DNA of 64,000 nucleotides from assembly GCA_020851555.1 (NCBI GenBank), contig JADZCM010000027.1, positions 1 through 64,000 on the forward strand, given 5' to 3'. Below the pieces are notes generated by a model. The model was not told the DNA's origin. It did not search any database and worked only from the letters and a program-made list of their open reading frames with translations. The translations under genes were made by a program, and so were the position numbers. The stretch's first letter is position 1. Every line of letters begins with the position of its first letter. This DNA is from Bryobacterales bacterium. Lineage in GTDB: Bacteria; Acidobacteriota; Terriglobia; Bryobacterales; Bryobacteraceae. Below, piece by piece: positions 17,244-25,520 of this stretch.

Positions 17244-19874
17244 ATGAGGTTGCCGCATGTTCGAGCCTTGGCTCTGCTTCTGGCCGGCTGCGCTGTGCCG
17301 GTTGCCGCTCAGCAGGCGCCCTCGAGGCTGCGGACGGAGTACCTGGAAAATCCCATCGGGATCGATGCGGCCAGACCGCGATTCTCCTGGGCGCTGGAGC
17401 ACACCGGGCGGGGCCAGAAGCAGACGGCCTTCCAGGTGCTGGTTTCGCTGGCTCCGGAGGTAAAGGCCGGAGAGGTGTGGGATAGCGGACCGGTGGAATC
17501 GAACGGGTCCGTGCTGGCGCCTTATGGCGGAAAGCCGCTCGCCGGCGGGCAGCGCTACTACTGGAAGGTCCGGTACTGGGACAGCGCCAAGCGGCCGAGT
17601 CCGTACAGCGAGGTTGCCTGGTTCGAGACCGGCCTGCTCGCCAAAGAAGGGTGGAAGGGTCAGTGGATCACCGGTCCCGGGCAACTTCGCAAGGATTTCG
17701 TCCTGAAAGGGGCGCCACAGCGCGCCCGCGCCTACGTCTCGGGTCTCGGCTATTATGAACTGCGCATCAACGGACAGAAGGTCGGCGATCATGTCCTCGA
17801 TCCCGGTTGGACCACCTACGAGCGGCGGGTCCTCTACGCGACCTATGATGTGACTTCCTACCTGCGGCCCGGCGCCAACGTGGTGGCCGCCGTGCTGGGC
17901 GAGGGATGGTTCGGGGCGCGCGCCCTCCTGCTCCAGATGAACATTGACCAGCCGGGGGGCGAGAAGCCCGTCGAGGTCGTGAGCGACCTGACGTGGACCG
18001 CCCGCGCGGGGCCAATCGTGTCCGACAGCATCTACCACGGCGAGACCTACGACGCCCGCCTGGAAACGCCCGGCTGGGACTCTCCGGGCTTCAAGGACCC
18101 CTCGTGGAAGCCCGTGACGGCGGTGAGTTCGCCGCCCAAGGGAGAGATGTCGGCCCAGACGATGCCTCCCATCCGGGTCATCGCGACCATGGAACCCGTG
18201 AAGATGGCCTGCCCGCGCCCCGGTGTTTTCGTATTCGACATGGGGCAGAACTTCAGCGGCTGGGTCCGGCTGCGGGTCCGGGGTCCGCGCGGCGCCGCCG
18301 TCCGGATGCGGCACGCCGAACTGCTTTACGGCGACGGTACGCTCAACACCGAGAACCTGCGCTCGGCCAGGGCCACGGACATCTACATCCTGCGCGGCGA
18401 AGGCGAGGAGGTTTACGAGCCGCGGTTCACATACCACGGGTTCCGCTACGTCGAAGTGGCGGGCTTTCCCGGCACTCCCCGGCCGGGGGACGTCCAAGGA
18501 CGGGTGGTACACACGGAGGTCGCGCCGGCGGGCGGCTTTGCCGCCTCAACACCCATCCTGAACCAGATCCAGCGGCTGGTCCACTGGAGCATCCGTACCA
18601 ATCTGCATGGCGTGCCGACCGAGTCCAACCAGCGCGATGAGCGCATGGGATGGCTGGCGGACGCGCACCTGGCGGCGGAGACGGCCATCTGGAACTTCGA
18701 TATGGCGGCGTTCTACACCAACTTCCTGCGCAACATCCGTGACGTGCAGATGTCGGACGGGACTCTGCCGGACACGGTCCCCTTCCGCGGCGGCCGGCGG
18801 CCCGCCGATCCTGCCTGGGGCAGCGCCTACCCGCTCCTGGTTTGGAACATGTACCTCTACTACGGGGACGAACGCATCCTGGAGCAGCACTACGCCGGCA
18901 TCAAGGCCTGGACCGACTACCTCACCAGCCGCGCCAAGGATGGAGTCGTAAGCTACTACTCCTACGGTGACTGGGCGCCGATAGCGAGGACTCCCGGCGA
19001 CCTGGTGTCCACCTTCTACTACTGCTACAGCGTGGACCTCGTAACGCGGGCGGCGATGGTCCTGGGAAGAACGCAAGACGCCGTGGCCTACCAGAAGCTG
19101 GGCGCGGCTATTCGGGAAGCGTTCCACAAGACGTACTTCAACCCATACAGCGGCGCCTACGGGAGCGGGTCGCAGACCTCCATGCTGCTGCCGCTCTTCC
19201 TGGACATGGCCCCCGAGAGCTACCGGGCGACGGCGCTGGCCGACCTGATGGGCGATATCGTCCAAGGCAACAACACGCACCTGACGACCGGGATCATAGG
19301 AACCAAGTACCTGTTCCCGCTGTTGACCCGGTTGGGCAGGTCCGACCTCGCCTACGATGTCGCCACCCAGACCACGTATCCGAGCTGGGGCTTCATGGCG
19401 GAGAACGGCGCGACCACGCTCTGGGAGTTGTGGCAACACCGCACGGGCCCTTCGAACTCGCACAACCATCCCGTCCTGGGAAGCGTGGGGGCGTGGTTTT
19501 ACTCGGCGCTGGCCGGCATCAATCCCGACCCGGTGGCCCCTGGTTTCGAGCGCATCCGTTTCGAGCCGCAAGTAGTCAGAGACCTCCGCTGGGTTTCCGG
19601 ATCGCTGGAGACACAGCGCGGAGAGGTAGCCTGCGCCTGGGCTCGAGAGGGGGACGGGCTGAAGCTGGATATCACCGTCCCGGTGGGGAGCGAAGCGGAA
19701 GTTCACATACCGAAGCTGGGACGGGCGGCGGTGACGGTACGGGAATCGGGCAAGCCGGTGTGGGCCGAGGACGCTTTCCAGGCCGGCGCCGCCGGCATCG
19801 CCGGCGCGGAACAGACGGCGGGCGCGGTGGTGATCCGGACCGGCTCGGGGCGATATTCCTTTGAATTAGAATAG
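17244..19874 (+). CDS. Glycoside hydrolase family 78 alpha-L-rhamnosidase, exported
   Basis: Cleaves terminal alpha-L-rhamnose from plant polysaccharides or glycosides. ATG 17244 is preceded by CGGAGG and encodes a signal peptide (RALALLLAGCAVPVAAQQ); the longer open frame runs back into the ribonuclease gene and is spurious. The 876-residue product has the N-terminal beta domains of GH78, the (alpha/alpha)6 catalytic barrel with the acidic block NQRDERMGWLADAH, a second acidic block GATTLWELW, and a C-terminal beta domain. It lies 17 bases after the ribonuclease gene and 7 bases before the EEP gene, so the three may be co-transcribed. Confidence 0.93.
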   Translation: MRLPHVRALALLLAGCAVPVAAQQAPSRLRTEYLENPIGIDAARPRFSWALEHTGRGQKQTAFQVLVSLAPEVKAGEVWDSGPVESNGSVLAPYGGKPLAGGQRYYWKVRYWDSAKRPSPYSEVAWFETGLLAKEGWKGQWITGPGQLRKDFVLKGAPQRARAYVSGLGYYELRINGQKVGDHVLDPGWTTYERRVLYATYDVTSYLRPGANVVAAVLGEGWFGARALLLQMNIDQPGGEKPVEVVSDLTWTARAGPIVSDSIYHGETYDARLETPGWDSPGFKDPSWKPVTAVSSPPKGEMSAQTMPPIRVIATMEPVKMACPRPGVFVFDMGQNFSGWVRLRVRGPRGAAVRMRHAELLYGDGTLNTENLRSARATDIYILRGEGEEVYEPRFTYHGFRYVEVAGFPGTPRPGDVQGRVVHTEVAPAGGFAASTPILNQIQRLVHWSIRTNLHGVPTESNQRDERMGWLADAHLAAETAIWNFDMAAFYTNFLRNIRDVQMSDGTLPDTVPFRGGRRPADPAWGSAYPLLVWNMYLYYGDERILEQHYAGIKAWTDYLTSRAKDGVVSYYSYGDWAPIARTPGDLVSTFYYCYSVDLVTRAAMVLGRTQDAVAYQKLGAAIREAFHKTYFNPYSGAYGSGSQTSMLLPLFLDMAPESYRATALADLMGDIVQGNNTHLTTGIIGTKYLFPLLTRLGRSDLAYDVATQTTYPSWGFMAENGATTLWELWQHRTGPSNSHNHPVLGSVGAWFYSALAGINPDPVAPGFERIRFEPQVVRDLRWVSGSLETQRGEVACAWAREGDGLKLDITVPVGSEAEVHIPKLGRAAVTVRESGKPVWAEDAFQAGAAGIAGAEQTAGAVVIRTGSGRYSFELE

Positions 19875-19881
19875 GTGAATT

Positions 19882-20706
19882 ATGCTTCGCAGAGAACTGC
19901 TGTGGTTGGCTTTAGCCGCTTCCGCCTGGGCGCAGCCGCTGCGGGTGGTGAGCTACAACGTCCGGCTTCCGCTGGCCAGTGACGGCCCTAACGCGTGGGA
20001 CAACCGCAAGGACATTTTCGTCGAATCAGTCCGGCGCATGGATCCCGATCTTATGGGAACTCAGGAACTGTGGCGGATTCAGGGCGACTACATCGTGGAG
20101 AAGCTGCCGCAGTACAAGTGGTTCGGGATCAGCCGCCGGGGCACCGAGCAGGACGAGCACATGGGAGTCTTCTACAAGCCCGCCAAGCTGACGCTGCTGG
20201 AATCCGGCAACTTCTGGCTGTCCCCGACGCCGGAGGTGCCCGGCAGTTCGGCGTGGGGCATCGATTATCCGCGCATGGTGACCTGGGGGCTTTTTGAAGT
20301 TGCCGGGACCAAAAAACGGTTCTACCACTACAACACCCACTTCCCCCACCGCGCCCAGGATCAGGCCGCGCGCATCGAATGCGCCAGGATCATCGCCGCT
20401 CGAATCAAAGCCCTGCCGGCGGACGTGCCGTTCCTGATAACCGGCGACTTCAACACGCAGCTTGGCGGAGAAGTCCACCAGGTCTTCACGCCCTTGCTGA
20501 CGGACGCCTGGCAGAAAGCTCCCAAGCGCGTTGGTCCGGAGGCCTCCATGAGCCGGTGGACCGGCAGCACGGCGGGCAGCCGCATCGACTGGATCCTCTA
20601 CCGGGGCGGTTTCTCGGTGCAGGAGGTCGAGACCGTCACCTACAACGAGAACGGCCGCTACCCTTCGGACCACTATCCGATCCTGGCCCTTCTCACGCTT
20701 GAGTAG
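19882..20706 (+). CDS. Endonuclease/exonuclease/phosphatase family protein, exported
   Basis: A 274-residue EEP-superfamily hydrolase with a short signal peptide (LLWLALAASAWAQP). Family motifs are YNVRL, the metal-binding TQEL, GDFNT and the C-terminal SDHYPI. Exported members of this type often act as phosphodiesterases on sugar phosphates, lipids or nucleic acid; which applies here cannot be told. It follows the rhamnosidase by seven bases, which suggests a shared transcript and perhaps a role in nutrient scavenging. Confidence 0.85.
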   Translation: MLRRELLWLALAASAWAQPLRVVSYNVRLPLASDGPNAWDNRKDIFVESVRRMDPDLMGTQELWRIQGDYIVEKLPQYKWFGISRRGTEQDEHMGVFYKPAKLTLLESGNFWLSPTPEVPGSSAWGIDYPRMVTWGLFEVAGTKKRFYHYNTHFPHRAQDQAARIECARIIAARIKALPADVPFLITGDFNTQLGGEVHQVFTPLLTDAWQKAPKRVGPEASMSRWTGSTAGSRIDWILYRGGFSVQEVETVTYNENGRYPSDHYPILALLTLE

Positions 20707-20721
20707 GGGCCGGCCCGGCCG

Positions 20722-21159
20722 TTACGCGAGCTGGGACGTGCAGTGCGGGCAGCGGACGGCCTTGATCGCCACGGCCGACAGGCAGTAGGGGCAGTCCTTG
20801 GTCGCCGGCTCAACCGGCGCCGGCGCGGGCTCTCTCTTCAGCCTGTTCACCTGCTTGATCAGCAGGAAGATGGCGAACGCCACAAGGATGAAGTCCAGCA
20901 CGGTGTTCAGGAACACGCCGTAGTTGATGGTGGCGGCGCCGGCCGCCTTGGCGGCGGCCAGGCTCGGGTAGTCCTTTCCCGAGATGTTGACGAACAGGCT
21001 TGAGAAGTCGACCTTACCCAGAAGCAGCCCCAAAGGCGGCATCAATACATCGTTGACGAAGGACGTCACGATCTTGCCGAACGCAGCCCCGATGATGATG
21101 CCGACGGCCATGTCCAGCACGTTCCCGCGCATCGCGAACTCTTTGAACTCTTTGAGCAT
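20722..21159 (-). CDS. mscL: Large-conductance mechanosensitive channel with zinc-ribbon tail
   Basis: A 145-residue homopentameric inner-membrane channel that opens under hypo-osmotic stress. The N-terminus [20 protein letters not shown] is the MscL signature, followed by TM1, a periplasmic loop (SSLFVNISG) and TM2 ([18 protein letters not shown]). The C-terminal tail carries CPYC and CPHC pairs, a probable zinc ribbon not found in the E. coli protein. An AGGAGA site precedes the ATG. It converges on the EEP gene with 15 bases between. Confidence 0.96.
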   Translation of the reverse strand: MLKEFKEFAMRGNVLDMAVGIIIGAAFGKIVTSFVNDVLMPPLGLLLGKVDFSSLFVNISGKDYPSLAAAKAAGAATINYGVFLNTVLDFILVAFAIFLLIKQVNRLKREPAPAPVEPATKDCPYCLSAVAIKAVRCPHCTSQLA

Positions 21160-21179
21160 TGTGGTTTCTCCTGAACGAC

Positions 21180-21623
21180 TTACGTAAGAGACCGGCCCTC
21201 AAGCCGCTCCATGGCCGCCTTGAGTTCCGGCGGCAACGGCAGCGGCTTGCCCTTTGCGTACTCGATGAAGACCAGCGTCGTGTGAGACTCCGCCACGACG
21301 GCGCCCTGCGCCACGCTTACCACGGCGTGCTCCATGCGGAAACTGCTGCGGCCGATCTTCGAAACCCTCGCCCCCACCCGCACCGTGTCGGGGAACACGA
21401 CGGGCGAGCGGTAGTCGCACGCCACGGAAGCCAGCACGGGCCCTCTTCCCTCGGCTTTGATCAGCGGCCACATTCCCACCTTGTCCAGGTACACGACCCT
21501 GGCCGTTTCGCACCATTTCAGGTAAACGGTGTTGTTGACATGGCCGAAGGAATCCTGGTCGCCCCACTCCACCTCCAGCGACACCACCACCGGGAATTGG
21601 CGAAGAAGGCCCTTGGGCTCCAT
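21180..21623 (-). CDS. Acyl-CoA thioesterase, 4HBT (hotdog) family
   Basis: A 147-residue hotdog-fold thioesterase that hydrolyses acyl-CoA thioesters in the cytoplasm. The 4-hydroxybenzoyl-CoA thioesterase signature [18 protein letters not shown] (residues 20-37) contains the catalytic Asp. Length is normal for a single-domain YbgC/FadM-like enzyme. It sits 20 bases upstream of mscL on the same strand and may be co-transcribed with it, with no evident functional link. Confidence 0.88.
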   Translation of the reverse strand: MEPKGLLRQFPVVVSLEVEWGDQDSFGHVNNTVYLKWCETARVVYLDKVGMWPLIKAEGRGPVLASVACDYRSPVVFPDTVRVGARVSKIGRSSFRMEHAVVSVAQGAVVAESHTTLVFIEYAKGKPLPLPPELKAAMERLEGRSLT

Positions 21624-21706
21624 CCCCTAAAGAAGTACCACAGGTCTTGTCCGCCCGGAGGCTTGCACGCCAACGTCGGTCCGGCTTCATTGTCCCGCCG
21701 GGGCCC

Positions 21707-21715
21707 TGCTAAATT
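21707..21715 (+). promoter_or_regulatory. Extended -10 element of the DUF362 gene
   Basis: TGC-TAAATT followed by GG, 20 bases before the ATG at 21736. An AGGAGAAG ribosome site lies between them, so this unit has a normal leader. Confidence 0.45.
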
Positions 21716-21735
21716 GGTCCCAGGAGAAGAGCCTC

Positions 21736-22818
21736 ATGCGCAGACGGCAGTTCCTAGGGTTCAGCGCCGCGGCGGGTGTTGTGCTGGCCCAGGACAAGCA
21801 GGACGAGGTGATCGCCACCGCGACGCAGGATACGACCCCGCGAGTTGCCATCGTGCTCTCCAGCTTCAAGGAGGGATCGGATCACGACGGGACCAGTTTG
21901 CCCGGCCTGGCGGACCCACAGCCTCCCGGCGCCGGCCTCACCTCCGCCCAGGTGAACGCCATGGCGCGCGCGGCCATCGATCTGGCCGCCACGCGCGGCG
22001 GTGACTTCGCCTCCACGGTCGAGACGGAAGACTGGGTCGTCATCCAGACGCGGATCCGCCCGCGGCAGCCGCACGTACGCGGGTCGGTCGCCGACCCCCG
22101 CATTGTCCGTGCGGTGATTTCCTACCTGGTGGAGAACAAGAAAGGGTTGCGCTTCACCGTGGCGGGAAGCGCCCCGGAGACCGCCTGGGCGTCTGAGTGG
22201 GAAGGCGAGTTCGGCGGGCTCAGTTACCGCAAGATGGTGGAGGAACTCACCCAGAGCCATCGCGGCATCCGCTTCGAGATTCTGGACCTGGGCTCCGCCG
22301 ACACGGTGGAGTTGCCGGTCCCGGGCGGCGCCGTGGCCGGCAAGAACCCCGGCGGGGTGTACGCCATCCCCAAGGTCATCCAGCAGTGCGACCGCGTGAT
22401 CAGCGTGGCGCCGCTCGCCACCGACCCGGCCATGGGTGTCGCCCTGTCCATGGCCAACTACCTCGGCATCTCCAAGGGTGACCCGGCGAAACTGGGCGCG
22501 CCGGACGAAGTCCTGATCGACCTGTTCGGTTACCATCCCGCCGACTTCGCCATCGCCGGAGGCTGCTGGGGCCTGGAGGGGGACGGGGACTCGCCCGTTC
22601 ACCACAACCTGATCCTGGCCGGCGCGTTGGCTCCCTGCGTGGATGCAGTGGCTGCGACGGCCATGGGTTTCAACGCCACGGAACTGCGGTTCCTGAACCT
22701 GGCGGACCAGAAAGGCTACGGTATCAACGACGTGGACTTGATCTGGACCCGCGGCAACGAGCCCGACGAGGCGCGACGCGAGTTCAAAAAGCCCTCCCGC
22801 TGGCGGCCGGCTGCGTGA
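21736..22818 (+). CDS. DUF362-like protein with Tat signal
   Basis: A 360-residue protein with a twin-arginine signal (RRRQFLGFSAAAG, residues 2-14) and an AGGAG ribosome site. The body resembles DUF362 proteins: a TRIRPRQPHVRGSVADPRIV block, a VAGSAPETAW strand and a C-terminal segment on the fate of a nickel/iron-sulfur-type fold. Function is not established for the family; many members occur beside ferredoxins or redox genes, but none is adjacent here. I assign the family with moderate confidence and no activity. Confidence 0.6.
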   Translation: MRRRQFLGFSAAAGVVLAQDKQDEVIATATQDTTPRVAIVLSSFKEGSDHDGTSLPGLADPQPPGAGLTSAQVNAMARAAIDLAATRGGDFASTVETEDWVVIQTRIRPRQPHVRGSVADPRIVRAVISYLVENKKGLRFTVAGSAPETAWASEWEGEFGGLSYRKMVEELTQSHRGIRFEILDLGSADTVELPVPGGAVAGKNPGGVYAIPKVIQQCDRVISVAPLATDPAMGVALSMANYLGISKGDPAKLGAPDEVLIDLFGYHPADFAIAGGCWGLEGDGDSPVHHNLILAGALAPCVDAVAATAMGFNATELRFLNLADQKGYGINDVDLIWTRGNEPDEARREFKKPSRWRPAA

Positions 22819-22819
22819 T

Positions 22820-22835
22820 CCCGCGACTTCGCGGG
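22820..22835 (+). terminator. Hairpin after the DUF362 gene
   Basis: CCCGCG-ACTT-CGCGGG, a perfect six-base stem with a four-base loop two bases after the stop codon, followed by only two T residues. It may end or stabilise the DUF362 transcript before the SRP RNA promoter. A weak terminator at best. Confidence 0.4.
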
Positions 22836-22878
22836 TTCGGCCGGCCGTGAGGCGGCGGCCACCGGCGGCTGCCGCCTC

Positions 22879-22887
22879 TGCTAGCAT
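22879..22887 (+). promoter_or_regulatory. Extended -10 element of the SRP RNA gene
   Basis: TGC-TAGCAT followed by GG, ending about eight bases before the predicted RNA 5' end. It fits the recurrent promoter form in this window. Confidence 0.55.
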
Positions 22888-22895
22888 GGAGAGTT

Positions 22896-23003
22896 GTCAG
22901 GCTCTGGGCCCCGTGCAACGGGCGGCCGCAAACCCCGCCAGGTCCGGAAGGAAGCAACGGTAGTGGTTTAACTCGTGTGCCGCGGGTCTCCCGGAGCCTG
23001 GCA
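22896..23003 (+). ncRNA. ffs: Signal recognition particle RNA (4.5S-type)
   Basis: The bacterial SRP RNA domain IV is unmistakable: CAGGTCCGGAAGGAAGCA at 22939-22956 followed by the CGTGTGCCGCGGGTC side of the stem. The ends pair: CAGGCTCTGGG (22898-22908) with CCCGGAGCCTG (22990-23000), with one G-U pair. It is a short, Alu-less form of about 108 bases that binds Ffh for co-translational membrane targeting. Its position directly before dnaX is a common bacterial arrangement. The exact ends are estimates. Confidence 0.93.
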
Positions 23004-23024
23004 TTTCTCCGGTCGCCGGTCCTC

Positions 23025-24572
23025 ATGTACCAGGTCATCGCCAGGAAATACAGGCCGCAGACGTTCGCGGAGCTGGTCAGCCAGGAGCACGTCAAGACCA
23101 CGCTGGAGAACGCCATTCTCCAGAACCGCATCGCCCACGGCTACATCTTCTCCGGACAGCGCGGCACGGGGAAGACCACCGTGGCCCGGATCCTGGCGCG
23201 TTGTCTCAACTGCGTACAGGGCGCCACTCCCGCTCCCTGCGGCGTCTGCTCGAGCTGCCTGGAGATCGCCGCGGGCAATTCGCCTGACGTCATCGAAATC
23301 GACGCCGCCTCGAATCGCGGCATCAACGAGATGCGCGAACTGCGGGAGAACGTGCGCTACCGGCCCTCGCGCGACCGGTACAAGATCTTCATCATTGATG
23401 AAGCGCACCAGATCACCAGCGAGGCGTTCAACGCCCTGCTGAAGACGCTGGAAGAACCGCCGGAGTGGGTGGTCTTCGTGCTGTGCACCACCGAGAGCCA
23501 CAAGATTCCCGCCACCATCGCCTCGCGCTGCCAGCACTTCAGCTTCCGCTCCGTGGAGTTCGAGGACGTGGTGGCCCGCATGCAGTGGATTTGCAGCCAG
23601 GAGGGCATCCGGGCGGACGCCGAGGTCCTGGCCGTGCTGGCGCAGGCCGGCGAGGGCAGCGTGCGGGACTCGCTCTCGGCGCTGGACCAGGCCATCGCCT
23701 GCTGCGGCGATGAACTGCGGGCGGCGGACGTGCGGGCCCTGCTCGGCGCCTTTTCGCTGGACAGCTTGCACCAGGTTACCGGGGCGCTGGCGGCTTCCGA
23801 CTCCCGCCGCATGATGGAACTGGTCGCGGACCTGGAACGAAACGGCCAGAGCCTGCCGCACTTCTGCCGCGAGCTGGCGGTCTACTTCCGGAACCTGATC
23901 GTGGCCCGCATCGCTGGCGAAGCAACCCCGCTGATCGCCGCCTCGCCGGGCGAGCGCCGGCGCCTGGCGGAGATTGCGGCCGGGTTCAGCGAGGAAGACC
24001 TGACGCGCTACCTCCACCTCACCCTGGAGCTTTACGGCGACTTGCAGCGGTCCACACAGCCCCGGCTGCACACCGAGATCGGGCTGCTGCGCATGGTGCA
24101 GGCTGGGAAGTTGCTGGCCATTGAAGAGGCGCTCGCCTCGCTCGGCGGGTCCTCCCCCCCCGCGAATCCCGGCCAGAGGCCCGCGCCCCCGTCCGTTCCA
24201 CACGCCGGCGGCGCAGGCGGGTGGAAAGCCAGGCTGCACCGCGCGTTCACGGACCTGAAAATGCCCTACTCCGCGGACGCCATCAATCACTCGAAGGTCG
24301 AGGAGGCGCCCGGAGGCGTCAGGATCGAAGCGCCGGCCGAATTGAAGCTGAGCTTGCGCAAAGCCGATCTACAGAGGGCTCTGCAACATCTCGGCGCCTC
24401 GGGCACGCGTGTGGACGTCGCCTTCGTGGGCGAATCCGCTCCCGCTCCGGCGGCGGGCGAGATCGAAGGCAACGAGGAGTTGACACGCCGCGCCCTGTCG
24501 CATCCCGAGGTCCAGCGCATTCGCGAATCGCTCGGGGGGCAGGTCCGCGCCGTCCGCGATCTGAAAGAATAG
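23025..24572 (+). CDS. dnaX: DNA polymerase III gamma/tau subunit
   Basis: Clamp-loader ATPase of the replicative polymerase. The 515-residue product starts MYQVIARKYRPQTFAEL, the standard DnaX N-terminus. The in-frame GTG 48 bases upstream is inside the SRP RNA and is rejected. Walker A GQRGTGKT is at 44-51, zinc-binding cysteines are at 63, 72, 75 and 78, and a DEAH box follows. The Pro/Gly/Ala linker near residues 385-405 and the short C-terminal domain suggest a compact tau form. It heads dnaX-ybaB-recR, a conserved recombination/replication cluster. Confidence 0.97.
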   Translation: MYQVIARKYRPQTFAELVSQEHVKTTLENAILQNRIAHGYIFSGQRGTGKTTVARILARCLNCVQGATPAPCGVCSSCLEIAAGNSPDVIEIDAASNRGINEMRELRENVRYRPSRDRYKIFIIDEAHQITSEAFNALLKTLEEPPEWVVFVLCTTESHKIPATIASRCQHFSFRSVEFEDVVARMQWICSQEGIRADAEVLAVLAQAGEGSVRDSLSALDQAIACCGDELRAADVRALLGAFSLDSLHQVTGALAASDSRRMMELVADLERNGQSLPHFCRELAVYFRNLIVARIAGEATPLIAASPGERRRLAEIAAGFSEEDLTRYLHLTLELYGDLQRSTQPRLHTEIGLLRMVQAGKLLAIEEALASLGGSSPPANPGQRPAPPSVPHAGGAGGWKARLHRAFTDLKMPYSADAINHSKVEEAPGGVRIEAPAELKLSLRKADLQRALQHLGASGTRVDVAFVGESAPAPAAGEIEGNEELTRRALSHPEVQRIRESLGGQVRAVRDLKE

Positions 24573-24586
24573 TCCGAGGAGCGCTG

Positions 24587-24895
24587 ATGAAACTACCCGG
24601 CAACATGCAAGCGATGATGAAGCAGGCCCGCGAGATGCAGGAGCGGCTCCAGCAGGAGATCGCGCAGGTCCGCGTGGAGGCCTCCGCCGGCGGCGGCATG
24701 GTCACGGTACACATGAGCGGCCAGAAGAACGTGCTCGGGGTGAAGATCGACCCCGAAGTGGCCGGGGACGTGGAGATGCTGCAAGACATGGTCATGGCCG
24801 CCTGCAATGAAGCCTCGAAGAAAGTGGACGAGGCCATTCAGCAGAAGACCAGCGGCTTCCTCGGCGGCCTGGGGCTGCCCCCGGGTCTGTTCTAG
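24587..24895 (+). CDS. ybaB: YbaB/EbfC nucleoid-associated protein
   Basis: A 102-residue DNA-binding protein of the YbaB/EbfC family. It shows the helix-rich N-terminus (MQAMMKQAREMQERLQQE) and the core GGGMVTVHMSGQ and VKIDPEV. Family members form tweezer-like dimers that bind DNA and influence nucleoid structure. ATG 24587 follows a GAGGAG site, 14 bases after dnaX, and the gene ends three bases before recR. The order dnaX-ybaB-recR is conserved in many phyla. Confidence 0.95.
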   Translation: MKLPGNMQAMMKQAREMQERLQQEIAQVRVEASAGGGMVTVHMSGQKNVLGVKIDPEVAGDVEMLQDMVMAACNEASKKVDEAIQQKTSGFLGGLGLPPGLF

Positions 24896-24898
24896 GCC

Positions 24899-25498
24899 AT
24901 GCCGGACTTTGCCGAACCGCTGGAGCGGCTCATCCAGGAATTCAAGAGGCTGCCCGGAATCGGACAGAAGTCCGCCCAGCGTTTGTCCTTCCACGTGCTG
25001 CGGGCCGGCCAGGACGACGTGCAGCGCCTGGCGGAGGCGCTCCTGGACGTCAAGCTCAAGCTCGCTTTGTGCCGGCAATGCAATAACATCAGCGACCGGG
25101 AACTGTGCCCCTTCTGCGCCGATCTTCACCGGGACAGATCCGTGATCTGCGTCGTGGAGGAGCCGCACAACATCCTGCCGGTGGAGACCACCCGGCAGTT
25201 CTCGGGCTTGTATCACGTGCTGCACGGCGCCATCTCGCCGCTTCGCGGGATAGGTCCGGATCAGTTGAAGATCAAGAACCTGCTGGAGCGGCTGGAGGGC
25301 GGAGAAGTCCGGGAGATTATACTGGCCACCAATCCCAACGTCGAAGGGGAAGCCACCGCCGCGTATCTGGGCCGCCTGCTCAAGCCCCTGGGGGTGAAGG
25401 TCACGCGCATCGCCATGGGTGTTCCGGTAGGCAGCGATCTGGATTTCGCCGACGAGGTGACCATGACGAAGTCCCTGGAGAACCGGCGGGAGATTTGA
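24899..25498 (+). CDS. recR: Recombination mediator RecR
   Basis: Works with RecF and RecO to load RecA at gaps. The 199-residue protein has an N-terminal helix-hairpin-helix ([17 protein letters not shown]), a C4 zinc finger (Cys58, 61, 70, 73) and a Toprim domain ([26 protein letters not shown]). Length and order are standard. Three bases separate it from ybaB. Confidence 0.97.
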   Translation: MPDFAEPLERLIQEFKRLPGIGQKSAQRLSFHVLRAGQDDVQRLAEALLDVKLKLALCRQCNNISDRELCPFCADLHRDRSVICVVEEPHNILPVETTRQFSGLYHVLHGAISPLRGIGPDQLKIKNLLERLEGGEVREIILATNPNVEGEATAAYLGRLLKPLGVKVTRIAMGVPVGSDLDFADEVTMTKSLENRREI

Positions 25499-25520
25499 TC
25501 CCGGAGATGCCCCTGCGTTT

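Noticed and set aside
22977..23024. Upstream extension of dnaX from a GTG
   Set aside because: Lies inside the SRP RNA; the conserved DnaX N-terminus begins at ATG 23025.
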